From Acetobacteraceae bacterium (GTDB taxonomy: Bacteria; Pseudomonadota; Alphaproteobacteria; Acetobacterales; Acetobacteraceae), in contig JAMXLO010000123.1 of the NCBI GenBank assembly GCA_024280945.1, positions 1 to 64,000 of the forward strand: DNA of 64,000 nt, written 5' to 3'. The notes under the pieces were generated by a model that did not search any database, was not told the origin of the DNA, and saw only the letters and a program-made list of their open reading frames with translations. This document shows positions 43,335 to 52,619 of this stretch, one piece after another. Position 1 is the first letter of the stretch. Each line of letters begins with the position of its first letter. Both the position numbers and the translations under genes were made by a program.

Positions 43335-44813
43335 GTGGCATTCGATCCTCATTGGTATCGTGGGATTGTCGGCCGGCCAGAACTGTTGGCCCCGGACGAC
43401 ATGGCGCGCGCCGACGCAGCTGCGCCACGCCTTGGAGTTCCTGGCGAGACGCTGATGGCGAATGCTGGCCGCGCCGTGGTGCGCGCGATCCTACGCCGGT
43501 TCCGTCCCTGCCGGACACTCGTGCTGGCCGGTCCCGGCAACAATGGCGGCGACGGTTATGTCGTGGCGCGGCTATTGCAGCAGCAGGGCTGGCCGGTGGC
43601 ACTGGCAGCACTTGCCGCACCACGAGACGGGTCGGACGCTGCGCGTGCGGCATCACTTTGGCGTGGCCCTGCCGTCTCCTTTTCTGCCGATGAGGCAGCG
43701 CGTGCCGAACTGGCGATCGATGCGGTGTTCGGCGCGGGCCTGGCACGCGATGTCGATGCCTCCGTCGCCGATGTGCTGCGGGGCGCACGGCGCGTTGTCG
43801 CCGTCGATGTGCCGAGTGGTCTCGATGGCGCAACCGGCACGGTCCGCGGCTTCGCCCCTCGGGCAGAACTGACAGTCAGCTTCTTTCGGCTGAAGCCGGG
43901 GCATGTATTGCTGCCCGGGCGCGAGCTGTGCGGCCAGATCGTGCTGGCTGATATCGGCATGCCCGCAGGCGTGTGGGACGAGGTGCAGGCAAACTGCTTC
44001 GTCAATCTGCCGGAGCTGTGGCGTCTGCCGACGCCGGACGCTCAGTCGCACAAGTATACCCGCGGCCACGTAACCATCGTGGGTGGCACGACCATGACCG
44101 GTGCGGCGCGTCTTGCGGCCGATGCCGCGCGACGTGCCGGCGCGGGTCTTGTAACTATTGCCGCCCGTGGCAATGGCGACATTTATCGCGTCGGTTCGCC
44201 TGGGGTGCTGATCAGCGATGCACCGCTGCCGGAACTGCTGGAGGACAAACGTCGCGAGGTCTGGGTGTGCGGACCAGGGCTCGGCATCGACGCGGCGAGG
44301 GAAGTGCTGCCTCTTCTGCTGTCGGCTGGGCGCAGCGTGGTGGCTGATGCCGATGTGTTCTCCGCCTTTGCGCACTCGCCTGACGCGTTTCGTGGCTCCA
44401 CTGTGCTGACACCGCATGCTGGCGAGTTCGCCCGAGCATTTGGGGAACATGGCACCGACCGCGCCGCCGCGGTCCGCGCGGCGGCGGCACGTACCGGTGC
44501 GGCGGTGCTGCTGAAGGGGGCCGACACGATGATCGCCGCACCGGATGGCAGGCTGGCGATCAACGTGTCCGCGCCGCCCTGGCTGGCGACTGCCGGTTCA
44601 GGCGATACGCTCGCCGGGCTCATCGCCGGCCTGCTCGCGCAGGGCATGCTGCCGTGGGAGGCCGCGGCGGCGGGGGCCTTTCTGCACGGGCGCGCGGGAG
44701 CAATTGCCGGACAGGGTCTGATCGCCGAGGACCTGCTGCCCGCCATCCCGGCCGCTCTGGTCGAAACACTGTCGCCGACACATCTCTCACCATACGGCTC
44801 GCGCGAGGACTGA
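43335..44813 (+). CDS. nnrD: Bifunctional NAD(P)HX epimerase/dehydratase
   Basis: The 492-residue two-domain repair enzyme converts damaged, hydrated NAD(P)HX back to NAD(P)H. The N-terminal YjeF_N epimerase domain (about 1-215) has MARADAAAPRLGVPG, LMANAGRA and GPGNNGGDGYVVAR. The C-terminal kinase-like dehydratase domain has TPHAGEFARAFG and the catalytic-Asp motif AGSGDTLAGLIAG. The start is a GTG at 43335 with little ribosome-binding signal and may lie slightly downstream. The stop is 4 bases before the malonyl-CoA decarboxylase ATG. Confidence 0.93.
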   Translation: MAFDPHWYRGIVGRPELLAPDDMARADAAAPRLGVPGETLMANAGRAVVRAILRRFRPCRTLVLAGPGNNGGDGYVVARLLQQQGWPVALAALAAPRDGSDAARAASLWRGPAVSFSADEAARAELAIDAVFGAGLARDVDASVADVLRGARRVVAVDVPSGLDGATGTVRGFAPRAELTVSFFRLKPGHVLLPGRELCGQIVLADIGMPAGVWDEVQANCFVNLPELWRLPTPDAQSHKYTRGHVTIVGGTTMTGAARLAADAARRAGAGLVTIAARGNGDIYRVGSPGVLISDAPLPELLEDKRREVWVCGPGLGIDAAREVLPLLLSAGRSVVADADVFSAFAHSPDAFRGSTVLTPHAGEFARAFGEHGTDRAAAVRAAAARTGAAVLLKGADTMIAAPDGRLAINVSAPPWLATAGSGDTLAGLIAGLLAQGMLPWEAAAAGAFLHGRAGAIAGQGLIAEDLLPAIPAALVETLSPTHLSPYGSRED

Positions 44814-44817
44814 ATGC

Positions 44818-46194
44818 ATGAGTGAAGTCGCCACACCAGGTCTTCTCGACCGGGCCATTCGCCGCATTACCACCGTGTGGCGCGAAATGGCCGCCGGCGT
44901 AGAGGACGAGTCAATCGCGGCACAGATGCGCGCCTGCCTCGCGGCGCGCGGCGGCGAAGTGAGTGCGCGCAACCGGGCCGCCAAGTTGGCCGAGACCTAT
45001 CAGAGGCTGGACGACGGTGGGCGGCGAGAGTTCCTACGCACGCTCGCCAGCTTCGATTCCGATCCGGATGCGGTGGCCGCTGCTTATGCCGAAGTGCAGG
45101 CGGCGGAGGATCCGGCGGAACGCGCGACCGCGAAGGCCGCACTGCGCCGCGCACTGGAGCCGCCGCGGCTCCGCCTGCTGACGCAGTTCACCAGCATTCC
45201 GGACGGCAGGAAATTCCTGGTGGACCTGCGTGCCTTCCTGCTGCGTAACCGCAAGGACGACAAGCTTCTCGCTGCGCTGGAGGCGGATCTGCGCGGGCTG
45301 CTCGCCGCCTGGTTCGATATCGGCTTCCTGGAAATGCAGCGCATCGACTGGAACAGCCCCGCGGTGCTGCTGGAGAGGCTGGTCGAATACGAGGCGGTGC
45401 ACGCCATCCGGTCCTGGCGCGATCTCAAGAACCGCCTGGATTCCGACCGCCGCTGCTATGCCTTCTTGCATCCCCGGATGCCGGGCGAACCGCTGATCTT
45501 CGTCGAGGTTGCGCTGGTGAAGGGATTGGCCGGCAGCGTGCAGAGTTTGCTCGACGAGAAGGCGCCATTGCTCGACCCGCGTGAGGCCGACACGGCGATC
45601 TTCTACTCGATCAGCAACTGTCAGCGTGGGCTGGCAGGGATCAGCTTCGGCAATTTCCTGATCAAGCGCGTGGTGGAGGAACTGTCGGCCGAATTCCGCA
45701 ACCTTCGCACCTTTGCCACGTTGTCGCCGGTCCCGGGCTTTCGCTCCTGGCTGGATACGAAGTTGAGCGAGAGCGAATCGCGCGTGCTGTCAGACGATGA
45801 GTCGGCAAGCCTGATGTCGGCGATGCCTGCACAGTCGGGTGTCGAGGCGTTGGCTGCCATCGTCGCCAAGCGTGGCTGGTGGCGGGAAGCCGGGCTGCGA
45901 AAAACCGCTGAGCCGGTGCTGCTGCGACTGTGCGCGCGCTACCTGCTGATCGAGACCAACGGCAGACGTGCGCGCGACCCGGTCGCACATTTCCATTTGT
46001 CAAACGGCGCACGCATCGAGCGCCTGAACATGCTGGGCGACACCTCGGAAAAGGGCGCCAAGGAGAGCGCGACGTTGATGGTCAATTACCTGTATGATCC
46101 GCAAAAGATCGAGGACTGGCACGAGGATTATGCCGGCGAGGGCAAGCGCAATGCCTCCACGACCGTGCGGCGGCTCGCGCGCGGGTGGGCATGA
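44818..46194 (+). CDS. Malonyl-CoA decarboxylase (mitochondrial/MCD type)
   Basis: This is a 458-residue MCD-family enzyme converting malonyl-CoA to acetyl-CoA and CO2, with an N-terminal helical domain (about 1-160) and a C-terminal acetyltransferase-like catalytic domain. RCYAFLHPRMPGEPLIFVEVAL, FYSISNCQRGL and FATLSPVPGF (with the family's catalytic Ser) are visible, and VAHFHLSNGA carries the catalytic His. It is tightly linked to nnrD and followed at 41 bases by the E1-type gene, so the three may form an operon. Confidence 0.93.
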   Translation: MSEVATPGLLDRAIRRITTVWREMAAGVEDESIAAQMRACLAARGGEVSARNRAAKLAETYQRLDDGGRREFLRTLASFDSDPDAVAAAYAEVQAAEDPAERATAKAALRRALEPPRLRLLTQFTSIPDGRKFLVDLRAFLLRNRKDDKLLAALEADLRGLLAAWFDIGFLEMQRIDWNSPAVLLERLVEYEAVHAIRSWRDLKNRLDSDRRCYAFLHPRMPGEPLIFVEVALVKGLAGSVQSLLDEKAPLLDPREADTAIFYSISNCQRGLAGISFGNFLIKRVVEELSAEFRNLRTFATLSPVPGFRSWLDTKLSESESRVLSDDESASLMSAMPAQSGVEALAAIVAKRGWWREAGLRKTAEPVLLRLCARYLLIETNGRRARDPVAHFHLSNGARIERLNMLGDTSEKGAKESATLMVNYLYDPQKIEDWHEDYAGEGKRNASTTVRRLARGWA

Positions 46195-46235
46195 CAGGCT
46201 GACGGCTTCGGGGGGCTAGGGAGGAAACCGACGGC

Positions 46236-48623
46236 ATGAACGATCCCGACCTGACACTTGCCGCACCGACGTCGGCGACGGCGGCTGACAGGATCAGGAT
46301 CCTGCAGCAGCTGGAGAAGAAGCTGTTGTGGCTGTCGTCGTGGATGATCCATCACGCCAATCACATGCGGCCGAACCGGGACGGCCTGAAGGTTGGCGGT
46401 CATCAGGCGTCGTGCGCGTCGGTCATCTCGATCATGACCGCACTCTATTTCGAGATCGCGCGACCGCAGGACCGCATCGCGGTGAAACCGCACGCGGGTC
46501 CGGTGTTCCATGCGATCAACTACCTGTTCGGCCGGCAGACCCTGGAGAAGATGCAGGGCCTGCGGCAGCTAGGTGGCGTGCAGTCGTATCCGTCGCGCGT
46601 AAAGGACGGACCGGAGGTTGATTTCTCCACCGGCTCCGTCGGCCTTGGCGTCGCGATGACGACGTTCTCGGCGCTGATGGCGGACTATGTGCGGCTGCAC
46701 GGCCTTGGCCGCAGCGACCTACCGAGTGGGCGGCACATCGCCATCGCGGGAGATGCCGAACTCGATGAAGGCAACATCTATGAGGCGTTGCTGGAAGGGT
46801 GGAAGCACGACGTTCGCAATCTTTGGTGGATCGTCGACTACAATCGCCAGAGCCTGGATTCCGTCGTGCCTGATCGGCTGTTCGGCCGCATCGAGGGCCT
46901 GTTCCGCGATATGGGCTGGAACGTCGTTACCATCAAATACGGGCGCAAGCTGGAGGCTGCGTTTGCGCGGGAGGGTGGCGAGGCGCTGCGGGCGTGGATC
47001 GATGACTGCCCGAACTCGCTCTACTCGGCGCTGACGTTCCAGGGCGGTGCGTCGTGGCGGCAGGCATTGCTGGCGGATCTCGGGCGATCGAAGGCGCGCG
47101 AGATCATCGACGCGCTGTCGGACGAGGACCTGGGCGCGCTGATGACCAATCTCGGCGGCCACGATATCGAGACGGTGATCGAAACGCTGCGCACAGAGTC
47201 GGAAACCGATCAGCCAACGTGTTTCATTGCCTATACGATCAAGGGCATGGGTCTGCCATTTGCGGGCCATAAAGACAACCACGCGGGGCTGATGACCAAG
47301 GAGCAGATGGAGGTGTTTCGCACCTCCATGGGCATCCGTCCGGGCCACGAGTGGGATCCGTTCGAAGGCCTGGACATGCCGGAAGCCGAGCTGCGTCGCT
47401 TCATCGCCGACTGTCCGTTCGCAACACCGCTGACGCCGGAAGGTCGTGCGCTCGACGCGCCGACAGTGCCCGTGCCAGCAGCGCTGCCGCTGGGAAAACT
47501 GGCGGGACGGCGAATGTCCACACAGGCCGGGTTCGGCGACATACTCGCCGAGATCGGGCGAGGGCAAGGGGAACTGAAGGCATTGGCCGAGCACATCGTC
47601 ACCACGTCGCCTGACGTGACGGTGTCGACCAACCTGGGACCCTGGGTGAACAGGCGCGGCATCTTCGACCGCCACACGCGCAACGACGTGTTCCGCGACG
47701 CCAAGCTGGCCAGCGCTCAACGGTGGGGCATGTCACCGAAGGGTCAGCATATCGAACTGGGTATAGCCGAGCAGAATTTGTTTCTGCTGCTGGGGGCGGC
47801 GGGGCTGACGCCGGCGATGACCGGTGCCCGGCTGCTGCCGGTCGGCACGGTCTACGATCCCTTCGTCAACCGCGGGCTCGATGCACTGATCTACGCCTGC
47901 TACCAGGACGCGCGGTTCCTGCTGGTGTCGACACCTTCGGGACTGACGCTGGCTCCTGAGGGCGGGCAGCACCAGTCGATCAATACGCCACTGATCGGCA
48001 TCGCCGCCGACCGGCTGGCAAGCTTCGAACCGGCACATGTCGACGAGCTCGCGGTCTTGCTGCGCCACGCGTTCGAGCATATGCAGCAACTCGACGGTTC
48101 CGCTGTGTGGCTACGTTTGTCGACACGCCAGCTGGAACAGCCGGCGCGTGCGCTGGATGCCCAGGCAGTGATCGCGGGAGCGCATTGGGTGGTGCCACCG
48201 GCACAGGGGGCGCGGATCGCGATCGGATATCAGGGACCCGTGGCGCCGGAGGCATCCGAGGCGTTTGCGCAGTTGGTGAGCGAGGAGCCGGGGGCAGGAC
48301 TGTTGGCGATCACCAGTCCGGACCGCCTGCATGCCGACTGGATAGGGGCTTTGCGTGCCCGGCGCGACGGCCATGCGGCGAAGTCGCATGTAGAGCGGAT
48401 TCTGGCGCCGCTGGCGCCGGGTGCCGCGCTGGTGACAGTGCTCGACGGGCATCCCGCCACGCACGCCTGGCTGGGGTCGGTACGCGGACACCGCGCGGTG
48501 CCGCTCGGGCCAGAGCGGTTCGGGCAGAGCGGCGATATCCCCGACCTCTACCGTGAGTATGGCATGGACAGCGATGCCATCCTGGATGCCTGCGCACAGG
48601 CGCTGCTGACCTGGAGCGGCTGA
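46236..48623 (+). CDS. AceE/MdeB-type thiamine diphosphate-dependent 2-oxoacid dehydrogenase E1
   Basis: The 795-residue transketolase-fold E1 is of the homodimeric type (AceE, or MdeB acting on 2-oxobutyrate). The ThDP-Mg motif is GDAELDEGN (172-180), with the second Mg ligand in VDYNRQSLD. GGVQSYPSRVKDG, TIKGMGLPFAGHKDNH and LAPEGGQHQSI are AceE/MdeB-like blocks. It is about 90 residues shorter than E. coli AceE. GGAGGAAAC precedes the ATG. No E2 or E3 gene is adjacent, so it must borrow them or act as an E1 alone. Confidence 0.88.
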   Translation: MNDPDLTLAAPTSATAADRIRILQQLEKKLLWLSSWMIHHANHMRPNRDGLKVGGHQASCASVISIMTALYFEIARPQDRIAVKPHAGPVFHAINYLFGRQTLEKMQGLRQLGGVQSYPSRVKDGPEVDFSTGSVGLGVAMTTFSALMADYVRLHGLGRSDLPSGRHIAIAGDAELDEGNIYEALLEGWKHDVRNLWWIVDYNRQSLDSVVPDRLFGRIEGLFRDMGWNVVTIKYGRKLEAAFAREGGEALRAWIDDCPNSLYSALTFQGGASWRQALLADLGRSKAREIIDALSDEDLGALMTNLGGHDIETVIETLRTESETDQPTCFIAYTIKGMGLPFAGHKDNHAGLMTKEQMEVFRTSMGIRPGHEWDPFEGLDMPEAELRRFIADCPFATPLTPEGRALDAPTVPVPAALPLGKLAGRRMSTQAGFGDILAEIGRGQGELKALAEHIVTTSPDVTVSTNLGPWVNRRGIFDRHTRNDVFRDAKLASAQRWGMSPKGQHIELGIAEQNLFLLLGAAGLTPAMTGARLLPVGTVYDPFVNRGLDALIYACYQDARFLLVSTPSGLTLAPEGGQHQSINTPLIGIAADRLASFEPAHVDELAVLLRHAFEHMQQLDGSAVWLRLSTRQLEQPARALDAQAVIAGAHWVVPPAQGARIAIGYQGPVAPEASEAFAQLVSEEPGAGLLAITSPDRLHADWIGALRARRDGHAAKSHVERILAPLAPGAALVTVLDGHPATHAWLGSVRGHRAVPLGPERFGQSGDIPDLYREYGMDSDAILDACAQALLTWSG

Positions 48624-48737
48624 GCGGCATATTCTTTCGTGCGAGCCAGAGACTGGCTCATCAGATTGGACGGTTGCGCCGGTCGGCAGCTCCAGGCTCT
48701 TTCGCAGAGCATAACCAACATTGCGGAGGGGAAACCC

Positions 48738-50030
48738 ATGAGAGGCGCGGTCTTTGCGGCGGCGCTGGTTGCTGCAAGCCAAGCACATGCTGCTACGACC
48801 GCGACACCGGCTGCCACCTTCCTGTCCTCACTCGGTATCGACACGCACGTCGCGCAGGGTTACGAGCCGGCGCAGTACGTGCCGATGTTGCGGTACACTG
48901 GCATAGGGAACCTGCGGGACAGCTACGGCAATGTCGACGGCCTGATCATGCTGCACCAGCAGACCGGCGTCGTGGCGGACATCATCACCGGCTGCGATGT
49001 GGCGGAGACCTTGGCTGCGGCACGCAGGCTGGCTGACGCCGGCGCGCTGCTGGCAATCGAGGGGCCGAACGAGCCCAATAATTTTCCGATCGTCTTCAAC
49101 GGCCAGAGAGGTGGCGGCAGCGGCAGCTGGACCGCAGTTGCCGCGTGCCAGGCGGCGCTCTATGCGGGGGTGAAAAGCGACGCCACGCTGAAGAATTACC
49201 CAGTGTTCCACGTTTCGGAAGGCGGCGCGGAGACCGACAATGTCGGCTTGCAGTTCCTGGTGGTCCCGCCGGGCGCGCGGGGTCTGACGACGCCGGGGAC
49301 CCGGTTTGCCGATTACGCGAACCCGCACAATTACGTCAGTGGTCACGTGGGCCGCTATGTTGCCAATATGCCTTGGTCGGCCGCTGATCCCCTACTCGAT
49401 GGCCCGTGGGACAGTCTGTACGGCGAGTACGGCCGCACCTGGCTGAAGGGCTTTGCGGGCTATTCGAACAGTGAGCTTATGACGTTGCCCCGGGTGACCA
49501 CCGAGACCGGCTGGGATTCGGTCGAGGACGAGGGCGGTGAGACGGTGCAAGGCAAGGTGCTGAGCAACGTCTATCTCGCGCAGTTCGCACGAGGTTGGCG
49601 ATACACGTTCATCTATGAGATGGTCGACGCGCAAGGCTCGGTCGGTGCGCAGGGCTTATATCGTGCCAATGGCTCAGCCAAGCCTGCGGCCGATTACATA
49701 CACAATCTCACGACGATCCTTGCTGACGACCGGAGCTCCGCGGCGCCGAAGTCGCTGAACTATTCGATTCCCAATCAGCCGGTGACAGTGCACGACCTGC
49801 TGTTGCAGAAATCAGACGGAACCTTTGCGCTGATCGTATGGGGCGAGCAGGTGCTCGGCAGCAACGCTGTTACGGTGCAACTCGGTGCAACTTTCGCGAG
49901 TGTGAATGTATACGACATCACCGTTGGCACGGCGCCGCAACAGTCTTTCAAACGGGTCAAATCGGTACCCCTCTCGGTGTCGGACCATGCACTGATCATC
50001 GAGGCGTCAGGGCCTATGCCGCCAAGATAG
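48738..50030 (+). CDS. Secreted TIM-barrel glycoside hydrolase-like protein (clan GH-A features)
   Basis: The 430-residue protein has a signal peptide (MRGAVFAAALVAASQAHA). AIEGPNEPNNF contains the Asn-Glu pair expected for the acid/base residue (Glu112), and TTETGWDS holds a second Glu (Glu256) at the position of a clan GH-A nucleophile. A beta-rich C-terminal domain follows from about residue 340. It probably cleaves a plant or microbial polysaccharide in the periplasm or outside; the family number cannot be assigned by eye. GGAGGGGAAA precedes ATG 48738; the in-frame upstream codons are rejected. Confidence 0.82.
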   Translation: MRGAVFAAALVAASQAHAATTATPAATFLSSLGIDTHVAQGYEPAQYVPMLRYTGIGNLRDSYGNVDGLIMLHQQTGVVADIITGCDVAETLAAARRLADAGALLAIEGPNEPNNFPIVFNGQRGGGSGSWTAVAACQAALYAGVKSDATLKNYPVFHVSEGGAETDNVGLQFLVVPPGARGLTTPGTRFADYANPHNYVSGHVGRYVANMPWSAADPLLDGPWDSLYGEYGRTWLKGFAGYSNSELMTLPRVTTETGWDSVEDEGGETVQGKVLSNVYLAQFARGWRYTFIYEMVDAQGSVGAQGLYRANGSAKPAADYIHNLTTILADDRSSAAPKSLNYSIPNQPVTVHDLLLQKSDGTFALIVWGEQVLGSNAVTVQLGATFASVNVYDITVGTAPQQSFKRVKSVPLSVSDHALIIEASGPMPPR

Positions 50031-50186
50031 GGCGTGTCTACCCACCGGTGCATGACCTGCTCAACTCAGCGTTGCGACACAGGTATCTGTCCATTGCTCT
50101 ATGGCGGGTGAGAGTGCGCAGCACCAGGGTGACTTTTCCGCCGTATCGATGTCGCTATCCTGCGGGCCAGCAGAAAGGAGCAGACT

Positions 50187-51770
50187 ATGCGGCGGCGGAC
50201 ATTGCTGAAGGCAGCGGCGGTTGGAATGACAGCCGCTCTGCCACGATTTTCCATAGCGCAGCCGGCAAATACGCGCGTGCTGCGTTTCGTGCCGCAGGCA
50301 AATCTGACACTGCTCGATCCGATCATCACCACAGCCGCGGTGACGGCCAACCACGCCTGGATGGTGTGGGACACGCTGTTCGGTGTGAATGCTGCGCAAC
50401 AGCCCAAGGCGCAGATGGCGGAAGGCTACAGCGTCTCTGACGATGGACGCACCTATACGATCAGGCTACGCGATGGCCTGAAATGGCACGACGGGGAGCC
50501 AGTCCGGGCGCAGGACTGCGCCGCGAGCCTGGCGCGCTGGGCGGCACGCGATACGTTCGGCCAAACCGTCGCCAAGGTCGTCGATACCTGGGGCGCAGCC
50601 GATGACCGCACGATCAAGGTCACGCTGAAGCAGCCGTTCCCATTGCTGATCGAGGCAATCGCCAAACCTGACGCACAGATCGCATTCATGATGCCGGAGC
50701 GGGTCGCGAAGACCGATCCGTTCAAGGCGATCACCGAGATCGTCGGCTCCGGCCCGTACCGGTTTGTGATGGACCAGTTCGTTGCTGGCAGCAGTGCGGC
50801 CTGGGCGAAGTTCGACGGCTATGTGCCGCGGCAGGAGCCGCCGGAATGGACCTCGGGCGGCAAGATCGCACATTTCGAACGCATCGAATGGAAGATCATC
50901 CCCGATGCGGCGACGGCCTCGGCTGCTTTGCAGAACGGCGAGGTGGACTGGTACGAGCAGGTGCAGGCCGACCTCGTGCCACTGCTCAAGCGAAGCAGCG
51001 ATATCACCTTCGCCGCTTCGAACCCGCAGGGCTACGTCGCAGGATTGCGATTCAATCACCTGCACCCGCCGTTCAACGACGTGCGTATGCGCCGCGCAGT
51101 GCTGACCGCGGTGAAGCAGGCGGATTACATGGGTGCGATAACCGGCAACGATCCGTCGGAGTGGCGTGTGTGCAAATCACAGTTTCCTTGCGGCACGACC
51201 TACGGAACCGAGATGAGCTTGCCGGTGCAGCAGGGTGACCTGGAAACGGCGAAAAAGCTGATCAAGGAGTCGGGGTATAGCGGGCAGAAGGCGGTGATCA
51301 TCAACCCCACCGACTTCGCGACCATCGGGCCACTCGGTGACATCACCTACGATATGTTCCAGAAGCTGGGGATCAACACCGAGATGGTGGCGACCGACTG
51401 GGGATCGGTGGTGCAGCGCCGGGCGAGCAAGGAGCCAGTGGAGAAGGGGGGCTGGTCGGTATTCCATACCTGGTTTACCGGCGGCTTCATCATCAATCCG
51501 GTGGTCAGTGCCCCGTTTCGCGGGCAAGGCGCGGCTGGCTGGTTCGGCTGGTACGACAATCCGAAGATCGAGGCGCTGACCCAGGAGTGGCTGGACGCGA
51601 AGGATGAGGAGGGAAGGAAGAAAGTCGCGGCGGCGATACAGCAGGAGAATTACCAACAGGTGCCTACAGTGACCCTGGGACAATTCCAGATACCGACGGC
51701 ATATCGTAGGAGCCTGGCTGGGCGGGTGGACTGCGGCAACCCGGTATTCTGGAACATCAGGCGGGTCTGA
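50187..51770 (+). CDS. ABC transporter substrate-binding protein, family 5 (peptide type), Tat-like signal
   Basis: The 527-residue periplasmic solute-binding protein has an N-terminal MRRRTLLKAAAVGMTAALP that looks like a twin-arginine leader. Family-5 features are AEGYSVSDDGRTYTIRLRDG, LKWHDGEPVRAQDC and SGPYRFVMDQF. AAAGGAGC precedes the ATG. Its permeases and ATPases are not adjacent, so it is an orphan binding protein or works with a system elsewhere. It converges on the RraA-like gene. Confidence 0.92.
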   Translation: MRRRTLLKAAAVGMTAALPRFSIAQPANTRVLRFVPQANLTLLDPIITTAAVTANHAWMVWDTLFGVNAAQQPKAQMAEGYSVSDDGRTYTIRLRDGLKWHDGEPVRAQDCAASLARWAARDTFGQTVAKVVDTWGAADDRTIKVTLKQPFPLLIEAIAKPDAQIAFMMPERVAKTDPFKAITEIVGSGPYRFVMDQFVAGSSAAWAKFDGYVPRQEPPEWTSGGKIAHFERIEWKIIPDAATASAALQNGEVDWYEQVQADLVPLLKRSSDITFAASNPQGYVAGLRFNHLHPPFNDVRMRRAVLTAVKQADYMGAITGNDPSEWRVCKSQFPCGTTYGTEMSLPVQQGDLETAKKLIKESGYSGQKAVIINPTDFATIGPLGDITYDMFQKLGINTEMVATDWGSVVQRRASKEPVEKGGWSVFHTWFTGGFIINPVVSAPFRGQGAAGWFGWYDNPKIEALTQEWLDAKDEEGRKKVAAAIQQENYQQVPTVTLGQFQIPTAYRRSLAGRVDCGNPVFWNIRRV

Positions 51771-51772
51771 GT

Positions 51773-52447
51773 TTACTGGTTCTGCTGCGCCAGGATCTCG
51801 GCGATACGGGCGTTGGTGCCGTTGATATCAGGCAGTCGCTCGCCTTTGGCGACACGGGCGAGCGAGTGTTTTTCCGCCTCCTGCATGGCGATAGCACGCT
51901 CGGCCGACGCCTGGATATCGGACGGCGGCATCACCAGCACGCCGTTCTCATCCGCCAGGACCGCATCGCCTGGGCTCACCGCAACACCGCCGCAGGAAAC
52001 CGGTGTGGCGAACTCACCGTGCAGGAAAAGACGTTTGCCGGTGACGGTGGACAGACCACGCGCCCATACAGGCAGGCCATAGTCGCGCAGCTCATCGATA
52101 TCGGTAGCCATGCCGTCGATGATGATGCCGACGCAGCCTGCTTCGCGGGCGGCGAATGCCACGCCACCGCCGCATGCTGCATGGCGCATGTCACCCGCAC
52201 GATCGATCACCATAACGTCACCCGGCCGCAGCTTGCCGAGCGCATAATGAACGATCGCGGTGTCCGGACCGAAGCAGCGCACGGTGACGGCAGTGCCGGC
52301 GATGCGCTGACCAGACAGGAGTGACCGAACGCCCGGGTCCATGAAACCCACGTGGCGGAAGTGACCGATCGTCGCCGGCTCCGCCTGGCGCAGCAGCGCG
52401 ACCAGAGCGGGATCGATTGGCTGCGGCACGTCGTTGACGAGGAACAT
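51773..52447 (-). CDS. RraA-like/HMG-aldolase family protein
   Basis: The 224-residue protein has the RraA/4-hydroxy-4-methyl-2-oxoglutarate aldolase fold. The core GGGVAFAAREAGCVGIIIDG is followed by MATDIDELRDYGLPVWARG. In the aldolases the equivalent of MATD is usually a V-R-D triplet with a substrate-binding Arg; here Thr replaces that Arg while the metal-side Asp is kept. So aldolase activity on the usual substrate is not assured. It lies upstream of nothing cotranscribed and converges on the binding-protein gene by 2 bases. Confidence 0.82.
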   Translation of the reverse strand: MFLVNDVPQPIDPALVALLRQAEPATIGHFRHVGFMDPGVRSLLSGQRIAGTAVTVRCFGPDTAIVHYALGKLRPGDVMVIDRAGDMRHAACGGGVAFAAREAGCVGIIIDGMATDIDELRDYGLPVWARGLSTVTGKRLFLHGEFATPVSCGGVAVSPGDAVLADENGVLVMPPSDIQASAERAIAMQEAEKHSLARVAKGERLPDINGTNARIAEILAQQNQ

Positions 52448-52478
52448 CGGGCTGATGTCCCAACGTGCCGTAGCCCTG

Positions 52479-52619
52479 TCAAGCTCGCAGTGGCTCGGGC
52501 GGCGGTTCGGTCGGCGGTACCGGTATGGGGTGTGGCGGCTCCTCGATCGGTACGGGATCGTCTGGATCAGGCTCGTCCGGCGGCCGGCCAGGTGGTTTTG
52601 GTGGATCAGACAGGATCAT
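52479..52619 (-). CDS. Proline-rich micro-protein (46 aa) coupled to glgX
   Basis: The ATG at 52619 overlaps the glgX stop (ATGA), and the frame runs 46 codons to TGA at 52479-52481. The product is extremely rich in Pro, Glu and Asp (PPKPPGRPPDEPDPDDPVPI and so on), with no hydrophobic core, so it must be disordered or extended. Composition this biased with an exact overlap start suggests a real, translationally coupled gene. I know similar short Pro-rich ORFs in proteobacteria but no function. Confidence 0.55.
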   Translation of the reverse strand: MILSDPPKPPGRPPDEPDPDDPVPIEEPPHPIPVPPTEPPPEPLRA

